A DNA stretch of 11,344 nt from Chloroflexota bacterium (GTDB taxonomy: Bacteria > Chloroflexota > Anaerolineae > UBA1429). This document shows positions 6,306 through 11,344 of the stretch, piece by piece. Position numbers and translations under genes: made by a program. Positions within the stretch are counted from its first letter, which is position 1, and every line of letters begins with the position of its first letter. The stretch lies in NCBI GenBank assembly GCA_014360745.1, contig JACIWY010000076.1, positions 1 to 11,344 on the forward strand. The letters run 5' to 3'. The notes under the pieces are model-generated. The model ran no database searches, had not been told where the DNA came from, and worked only from the letters and a program-made list of their open reading frames with translations.

Positions 6306-8193
6306 GAATGTCTCCCAGGCGTTTGGTGATGCGGTGACGATCCATGTCCTCAAGAAAAGCCAGGGCGTATTTACGGCTGGTGTCGAACAGGTCTCGCACC
6401 TCGGCCACGGTGATGCGTTCGTGCACGCGCAAATAATCGATCAGTTTGCGTTTCATCTCCTCATAGGTTTCGGCATCGAAAAGGACGGTGTCGCTGGCCT
6501 TGATAAGCCGACCTTCGTCCAGCAGATACTGTAACAAGTCGGCACCCAACTCCTCTTCTACCTGAGCGACGGAAGGAGGGGTATAACGGTTGGTTTGGAA
6601 GGCGCGCAATATCCTCTCCACCGCTTTTTGTTGCTCGGGCGATAGGCGAACTTGGTGTCCCGGCAGGCGCACGGCTACGGGCGTGGCTTCCAGGCGGCCC
6701 ACCTGCACGGCGTGTTCGATGAACTGGTTAAAAAGCGCGCCATCCAGTTGTACGCGGCTCTTGAGCTCCTCGCGGGGCATGCCCGGCCGCAAGGGATAAC
6801 GAGCATGATATTGTTCGATAAGGGTTTCGATCTGGGCGAGCAACTCGTCCCAGCTCTCCTTGGAGACCAGGCCCTCTTCGCGCGGCACCCAATCTTGCGG
6901 GGGTTGAGGAGCACCAAGCAAGACGATGCGCCCATCGCGAATCAACCTCTTTAGCGCAGAAAGGGCTTCGTCCTCTGGTAAATTGGAGCGCCGCAGCAAC
7001 TCACGCGCAGGCAGGGCGCGTTCGCGATGGAGGATGTGCAGCAAGATATCCTCCGGATCGCCGACGGACAGGGCCTGCAATCGTTCGATCACCTGAGGTT
7101 GGAAGCGTTTGTAGCGGCGACGCGGGTTGGTCTGCACCACCTGGCCACCGCCGATGGTCACGCTGGGCGAAGGCAGACGCACAATGTAACGATCGCCGCG
7201 CACGACGGCCACTGGCTCTTGAAGGCGATATTGTACCCATCCCTCCTGGCCGGGCTCAAGTTGCTCATGATCCAGCAAACGCACATAAGCCATGACCCGC
7301 GCGGCCCCGGTATAGAATTCGAGCAGGGCGTTATGCTTCAAGGGCCAGGGCGCATTGGCCAACACGCGCAATCGGGCGTCCAGAAGGGTAGTGGGCTCCA
7401 GCCAGCCCGGCTTGGTGACGACCTGGCCCCGCCAGAGGTCGGCGACATCGACGCCGCTGAGGTTGGCGGCAACGCGAGACCCAGGCTCGGCCTCTTGTTC
7501 CTTGGTCTTGTGGGTCTGCAAGCCACGGATACGCACCTGAAGCCCGCCCGGCACGATTTCCACGGCATCGCCAACGCGCAGGCGCCCGTCGATCAGGGTG
7601 CCGGTGACGACGGTGCCAAAGCCGGAGATGGTGAACACACGGTCGATGGGCAGCCGCGGCCGGCCGAGATCGGGGCGGGGTTCGGCCTCGTCCAGCAGGC
7701 GATCGAGGGTGGCCAAGAGGTCGGGGAGCCCCTGGCCGGTGAGCGCCGACACCGGGATGATGGGGGCATCGGCGAGCACCGTGCCCTCCAACTCCTCGCG
7801 CACCTCTTCTTGCACCAGCTCGATCCATTCGGGGTCGGCCACCAGGTCGATGCGGGTCAAGGCCACCACACCGCGAGGGATTTGTAACAGATCGAGGATG
7901 GCCAGATGTTCGCGGGTCTGCGGCATAACCGATTCGTCGGCGGCCACCACGAGCACGGCCAAATCAATGCCGCCGATGCCGGCCAGCATATTCTTGATAA
8001 AGTCCTCGTGCCCCGGCACATCCACAATGCTGACCTCGCGCCCGCTGGGCAACCTCAGCCAGGCAAAGCCGAGGTCGATGGTCATCTCGCGCTCTTTTTC
8101 CTCGCGCAGGCGGTCGGGGTCGATGCCGGAGATCGCCTTGACGAGGGTGGATTTGCCGTGGTCGACATGACCCGCCGTGCCGATGACGAACAC
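6292..8193 (-). CDS. selB: Selenocysteine-specific translation elongation factor SelB
   Basis: The 633-residue product matches SelB in length and architecture (E. coli SelB is about 614). SelB is a cytoplasmic GTPase that delivers selenocysteyl-tRNA(Sec) to ribosomes at UGA codons followed by a SECIS hairpin. The GTPase domain has G1 GHVDHGKST (8-16), the switch threonine in REMTIDLGF (T38), G3 DVPGHE (58-63), G4 as TRID (113-116, Arg where Lys is usual) and G5 SAL (149-151). EF-Tu-like beta-barrel domains follow at about 180-370. Winged-helix repeats fill the C terminus to 633, ending in the characteristic SRKYALAFLE and KRLGDIRVL that bind SECIS RNA. The start is GTG at 8191-8193 with AAGGGG (8201-8206) 7 nt upstream. 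It follows the coiled-coil gene by 4 nt and overlaps the LysM-glycosidase by 14 nt. No selA, selD or tRNA-Sec gene is seen in the window. They must exist elsewhere if the pathway works. Confidence 0.96.
   Translation of the reverse strand: MFVIGTAGHVDHGKSTLVKAISGIDPDRLREEKEREMTIDLGFAWLRLPSGREVSIVDVPGHEDFIKNMLAGIGGIDLAVLVVAADESVMPQTREHLAILDLLQIPRGVVALTRIDLVADPEWIELVQEEVREELEGTVLADAPIIPVSALTGQGLPDLLATLDRLLDEAEPRPDLGRPRLPIDRVFTISGFGTVVTGTLIDGRLRVGDAVEIVPGGLQVRIRGLQTHKTKEQEAEPGSRVAANLSGVDVADLWRGQVVTKPGWLEPTTLLDARLRVLANAPWPLKHNALLEFYTGAARVMAYVRLLDHEQLEPGQEGWVQYRLQEPVAVVRGDRYIVRLPSPSVTIGGGQVVQTNPRRRYKRFQPQVIERLQALSVGDPEDILLHILHRERALPARELLRRSNLPEDEALSALKRLIRDGRIVLLGAPQPPQDWVPREEGLVSKESWDELLAQIETLIEQYHARYPLRPGMPREELKSRVQLDGALFNQFIEHAVQVGRLEATPVAVRLPGHQVRLSPEQQKAVERILRAFQTNRYTPPSVAQVEEELGADLLQYLLDEGRLIKASDTVLFDAETYEEMKRKLIDYLRVHERITVAEVRDLFDTSRKYALAFLEDMDRHRITKRLGDIRVLR
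6306..6316 (-). promoter_or_regulatory. Ribosome binding site fixing the GTG start of the LysM-glycosidase
   Basis: GGGAG at 6312-6316 is followed by six bases and then GTG at 6303-6305. It lies within the last codons of selB, so translation of the two genes may be coupled. Confidence 0.6.
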
Positions 8194-8206
8194 CGCGCTA
8201 CCCCTT
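8194..8206 (-). promoter_or_regulatory. Ribosome binding site of selB, overlapping the upstream stop
   Basis: AAGGGG at 8201-8206 lies 7 nt before the GTG start of selB, and the TAG of the coiled-coil gene is inside the spacer. This supports the GTG start and translational coupling. Confidence 0.6.
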
Positions 8207-9454
8207 TTTATCCTGATCGATGGTCGCGTGAAGCTGGTTTATAATGCCATTAAACGCCTCGGCCAAAGCGTCCCACGTCTCGCGCTGCACGCGAACGATC
8301 TTGTCGGCGTCGGCCCGGGCTTCGGCATGGACGGCCTCCAGCCTTTGACGCAAGGCCTCCAACATGTCGACCAGGGTTTCCTGTTTTTCCTCAAGGTGCA
8401 GTAGGCGATTTTCCTGAGCGTCCTCGCGCTCGCTCTGGCTGGACACCTGTTGATCGCGGCGTTGCCGCTCCACCGCCCAACGCTGCTCGTTCTCGCGTTG
8501 AAACTCGCGCAGCTCGCGGCGGAGCTGGTCTTCGGCGAGGAGCTGCAACTGGCGCAACTGATCCTGTTTCTGGCTGAGATCTTGGGCCAACGTTTGGGTG
8601 TCGCGCAGGACGCGACGGTTCTTCTCATGTTGATCGGCAAAGTAGCGCAATTGATCGGCCCAGGTTTCCAATTGGTGGGCGTAGCCTTCGAGGCGACGGC
8701 CCCACTCGGTCATTTGTTGGGCACGGGCTCGCTCGGCGCGGCGCTGATTTTCCAACATCTCTTCCTGGCGCTCGATGAGCTCCTGGCGGACGCCTTGCAA
8801 CTCGGCGATCTGGGCGGCCAGACGGGGCAACCCATCTTCGAGGGAAAGGAGGCGATTTGTCAACGCCTGGACGTCCTGGCGCAGCTCGGCCGTGGCTTCG
8901 ACCGTCTTTTTGATTTCGACCTCGTTTTTCTGGATGCCATCTCGCAATTGTCGGCGAACGTCCTCCTCCTCGCGGACACGCCCGGAGAGGACTTCGAGTT
9001 CCTGCCCAAGGCGCAGAACCGCTTCATTGAGGCGTTGCTCTTCGGCCTGGCGCACGGCAAGCCCTTGTTCCAAAGGGCCGAAGCGCTCCAATTGGGCACG
9101 GATTTCCGAGATGGCGCGGACGTCGGCCTCGCGCTCGGCCTGGCGATTGCGTAAAAAGTCGACCTCGCGTTTTTGTTGTGCCTCGCGCATCTCAGCCAGC
9201 ATGATGCCGACCTCGTCGCGGGTGTGTTGGAGCGCCTGTTCCACCTCGGAGATACGCAGCAGTTGGGCGCGGAGCTTGGCGACGGTGTCCTCGAGCTGCA
9301 TAATGCGCTGGGCCTGGTCGATGAGCGTGACTTGTTGCTTATCGACCAGGTCGCGTAGCTCGCTGAGGATGGCTCGATCTTTGCGTAACTCTTCATCGAG
9401 CCAGGTGACGTTGGGACCGGTGGGAACATTTGCGCCTCTAGAAGTTGGGTTCAT
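8198..9454 (-). CDS. Long coiled-coil protein of unknown function
   Basis: I do not recognise this 418-residue protein. After about 20 N-terminal residues rich in Pro, Gly and Asn, almost the whole chain consists of charged heptads rich in Leu, Glu, Gln and Arg. It looks like a long alpha-helical coiled coil, resembling SMC, tropomyosin or polarity scaffold rods in composition only. There is no Cys, no membrane segment, no signal peptide and no Walker motif. A tryptophan-bearing stretch (EWGRRLEGYAHQ then LETWADQL) near residues 250-270 interrupts the monotonous pattern. The chain ends with a helical tail and a basic KKG. The ATG at 9452-9454 is preferred because GGGAG (9466-9470) lies 11 nt upstream; a TTG at 9497-9499 would add 15 residues but has no ribosome site. 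It lies between the L,D-transpeptidase and selB in an apparent operon. A cytoskeletal or scaffold role in wall growth is possible but purely inferred. Low-complexity composition makes similarity-based calls unreliable. Confidence 0.85.
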   Translation of the reverse strand: MNPTSRGANVPTGPNVTWLDEELRKDRAILSELRDLVDKQQVTLIDQAQRIMQLEDTVAKLRAQLLRISEVEQALQHTRDEVGIMLAEMREAQQKREVDFLRNRQAEREADVRAISEIRAQLERFGPLEQGLAVRQAEEQRLNEAVLRLGQELEVLSGRVREEEDVRRQLRDGIQKNEVEIKKTVEATAELRQDVQALTNRLLSLEDGLPRLAAQIAELQGVRQELIERQEEMLENQRRAERARAQQMTEWGRRLEGYAHQLETWADQLRYFADQHEKNRRVLRDTQTLAQDLSQKQDQLRQLQLLAEDQLRRELREFQRENEQRWAVERQRRDQQVSSQSEREDAQENRLLHLEEKQETLVDMLEALRQRLEAVHAEARADADKIVRVQRETWDALAEAFNGIINQLHATIDQDKKG

Positions 9455-9526
9455 ACGATATTTGTCTCCCAAATGTAAAACTTGCCCTTCTCTTTTCAAA
9501 GAACGAAAGGATAGATAGCTCTCCGA

Positions 9527-11338
9527 TCAGGGATTGATCAATACGACGGTGCCAATCTCGGCCCATTTATACAACCAAATCGCATCCTCGGTGTCGAGCA
9601 CGATGCAGCCGTAAGAACAGCCGGTGCCCAAGGCACTGCGCCACAGAATACGCCCGTTGCTGAGAATGGGCAGAGCATGGAAACCGTTCTCCGAGCCCCC
9701 CGCCCAGTAGATGCCCAACCACCAAGGCATGCGCAGATCCCACTTGGAGGCGTACGCCTCGGGGAGCTTGCTCTGGATCAGATAGCGACCGGGAAGGGTC
9801 GGCGCACTGGGGCGACCGGTGCACACCGGAAAGACCTTGATCGGCTGATGGTTCTCATAGACGGTGGTCAATTTGTCGCTGAGATCCACCTCGATGCGAT
9901 TGGGCGGGATGATGATGTCCATCACCTCGGCCAACCGCTTCTCGGCATCCTCGAGGTCCGGCAGCAAATCCAGCGCGGCCTGGTAGGCATCGCGGGCTTC
10001 ATCCCACACTTCGTTGGCTTGCCGTTCGATGCCCACCTGATAGTACGCCTGGCCCAACATCTCGCGGGTATCGCGAAAATCGGGGCGTCGGTTGTAAACC
10101 TTTTGCAAACATTCGACGACGCGTGGCCAATCTTTGGCCCAGTAAGCCTCCAAACCGAGCAGGTATAGCTTGAGGTCGCGGCGAATCTGCTGCAGCTCTT
10201 TGCTGGATGCGTTGAGGCGGATGGCCATATCCAGCTCGAGACGCGCCTCTTCGAGCTTGTTCTCATCGATCAAGCGCAACCCGTGATAATAATGCGCCTC
10301 GCCCAGGCGCTTGCGCGCCTCCTCGTTCTCCGGGTCGATGTCGCGGATACGATTTAGCGCTTCGATGGCCGCATCCCAATCTTGACGTGTCCAGGCCACA
10401 TCCACCTGAATCCAGAAAGGCTGGATACGCTGCTCGATGGTGGGCGTCGAGGTGGGGTTGGGGATACGGGTGGGCAGTTCCTCGGCCCTGGCGGTGCGCG
10501 GCAAAGAGCGGGCATGAACGATGCCCAACAGGGCAAAAGCGACGATGGCCACAATGGCCAACATCGAGCCTGCGGCGGTAGCGGTGGCACGGAGACGTTC
10601 GCCATCCAGGCGAGGCAAGCGCAGCGCACGCGATTCACCCGCCGGCTTATCGATTGGCCCTAGATCGAGCGAAGGCGTCGGCCGTGCGGCGCGGTGGCGA
10701 CGTCGAGATCGGCTTCGAGGCGACGGGGAAGCGGAGGGCGCGACGGAAGGCCCTTCTTTCTCGTCGGCGGAAAGATGATCCTCAGCAAGAGCCGTCGATT
10801 CCTCGGCGGGGCCTTGATCCTCGGTCATGTCCTTATTATTTGCAACGTCGCGCTCTGGAGCGGGACTGCCCTGGCTGGTGTACGAGGGGGAGAAGGCGGC
10901 GCGCAATGCCGTCCGCATGACGCCCAACACGGTCTCCCGCGCCCGCCCTGTGACCTCGCCCGGGGCGCTCGCCCTGCCGAGGGCCCGGCGGTTGCGATTC
11001 CGTGCGCTGCGTTGAGAGGGCCTCGCTGGGGCCTGGGCCTCCTCGATCCGAGCGCCGCTTTGCCCAATCCGCGCCTCGGCCCAGCGAAGGCCCTCGGCGA
11101 TCCGCTCGCTGCCGGGCAGAAAGGCCTGGGCTTCCTGCAAGTAACGCAAGCTATCCTCTTTGGACGCGGCAACGTAAGCAAGCCAGAGCCAAGCGTCCTC
11201 ATTTTCGGGATCGTTGTGCACCATTTGGCGAAAAGCCGCCCGGGCTCGTTCCAAGTCACCGCTGCGCGCCAGCGCCTTGGCTTCGTCCAGGGCCGACGTC
11301 GCCACGTGGAGATGGGCATCGATATGGCTGTCGTCCAC
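9527..11338 (-). CDS. TPR-containing, membrane-anchored L,D-transpeptidase (YkuD domain)
   Basis: The product is 603 residues from the GTG at 11338; the frame stays open to the window edge, so the true start may lie beyond it. N-terminal TPR-like helices occupy about 12-90. A disordered Ser/Pro/Arg linker spans about 100-250. One transmembrane helix is at about 256-276, with Arg-rich sequence before it, predicting N-inside topology. Extracytoplasmic TPR-like repeats run from about 310 to 475, and a YkuD domain from about 481 to 602. YkuD enzymes form 3-3 peptidoglycan crosslinks or attach proteins, using Cys and His. Visible residues are H554 in GFHALP and C578 in GCSYGCIVL. The usual SHGC is SYGC here, and 20 residues separate H554 from S575, against 14-17 in the usual pattern. 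This is probably the first gene of the minus-strand operon. It ends with TGA, 72 nt before the coiled-coil ATG and in the same frame. The family call is solid; catalytic activity is likely but affected by the motif change. Confidence 0.9.
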   Translation of the reverse strand: MDDSHIDAHLHVATSALDEAKALARSGDLERARAAFRQMVHNDPENEDAWLWLAYVAASKEDSLRYLQEAQAFLPGSERIAEGLRWAEARIGQSGARIEEAQAPARPSQRSARNRNRRALGRASAPGEVTGRARETVLGVMRTALRAAFSPSYTSQGSPAPERDVANNKDMTEDQGPAEESTALAEDHLSADEKEGPSVAPSASPSPRSRSRRRHRAARPTPSLDLGPIDKPAGESRALRLPRLDGERLRATATAAGSMLAIVAIVAFALLGIVHARSLPRTARAEELPTRIPNPTSTPTIEQRIQPFWIQVDVAWTRQDWDAAIEALNRIRDIDPENEEARKRLGEAHYYHGLRLIDENKLEEARLELDMAIRLNASSKELQQIRRDLKLYLLGLEAYWAKDWPRVVECLQKVYNRRPDFRDTREMLGQAYYQVGIERQANEVWDEARDAYQAALDLLPDLEDAEKRLAEVMDIIIPPNRIEVDLSDKLTTVYENHQPIKVFPVCTGRPSAPTLPGRYLIQSKLPEAYASKWDLRMPWWLGIYWAGGSENGFHALPILSNGRILWRSALGTGCSYGCIVLDTEDAIWLYKWAEIGTVVLINP

Positions 11339-11344
11339 TTGCGC

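Noticed and set aside
6306..6353. ATG 6353 as the LysM-glycosidase start
   Set aside because: It would lengthen the overlap with selB to 62 nt, whereas GTG 6305 has a well-spaced GGGAG.
7027..7887. A 286-codon open frame on the plus strand opposite selB
   Set aside because: It is antisense to a clearly conserved gene, and its Gly/His/Asp-rich composition is that of a complement-strand shadow in GC-rich DNA.
8450..9154. A 234-codon plus-strand open frame with hydrophobic, membrane-like composition
   Set aside because: It is the reverse complement of the coiled-coil gene; Gln, Glu and Lys codons read backwards give Leu and Phe, creating false hydrophobicity.
9465..9499. Possible internal promoter TTGAAA-16-TACATT before the coiled-coil gene
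   Set aside because: Transcription would start near 9465, downstream of the GGGAG ribosome site the gene appears to use, so the two signals conflict.
9524..9538. Inverted repeat GATCA/TGATC at the end of the L,D-transpeptidase gene
   Set aside because: Five-base arms with a five-base loop, AT-rich and without a T run; too weak for a terminator or operator.

Overview
This is a GC-rich bacterial segment. It contains no tRNA, rRNA, CRISPR array or insertion sequence that I can see. Gene content and protein style point to a Chloroflexota-type bacterium, perhaps Anaerolineae or Caldilineae: a tetratricopeptide/L,D-transpeptidase fusion, LysM-glycosidase and PGRP-like amidase neighbours, a Tat-exported sulfatase, and an atypical metallophosphoesterase. 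The taxonomy is an inference from protein style only.

Layout. Positions 2-343 (+) are the 3' end of a CcdA/DsbD-type membrane thiol transporter. After a 158-nt gap with a good promoter (perfect TATAAT at 461-466) comes a two-gene plus-strand unit: an atypical metallophosphoesterase (502-1200) and an M20 metallohydrolase resembling YgeY (1225-2427). It meets a minus-strand block tail to tail; the two terminal genes share a TTAA in which both stop codons lie.

The minus-strand block fills 2424-11338 and looks like one six-gene operon read from the right. The order is TPR/L,D-transpeptidase, long coiled-coil protein, selB, LysM plus clan GH-A-like glycosidase, type-2 (PGRP-like) amidase, and Tat-signal sulfatase. 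Junctions are 72 nt, 4 nt, a 14-nt overlap, 5 nt and an 11-nt overlap, several with clear Shine-Dalgarno sequences.

How the genes fit together. Three of the six operon genes carry peptidoglycan-related domains (YkuD, LysM, amidase_2), so the operon is probably concerned with the cell envelope. The selenocysteine elongation factor SelB sits in its middle. SelB implies that the organism makes selenoproteins, although none is evident here. The M20 enzyme opposite resembles the selenium-metabolism-linked YgeY group. The L,D-transpeptidase gene ends in UGA and is in frame with the coiled-coil gene, with selB next. I think this is probably an ordinary stop, but it can be tested directly.

I do not see a clear-cut new defence or mobile system. 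The most unusual items are the selB/cell-wall operon, two peptidoglycan-type enzymes without export signals, a SYGC variant of the YkuD active site, and the unrecognised coiled-coil protein.
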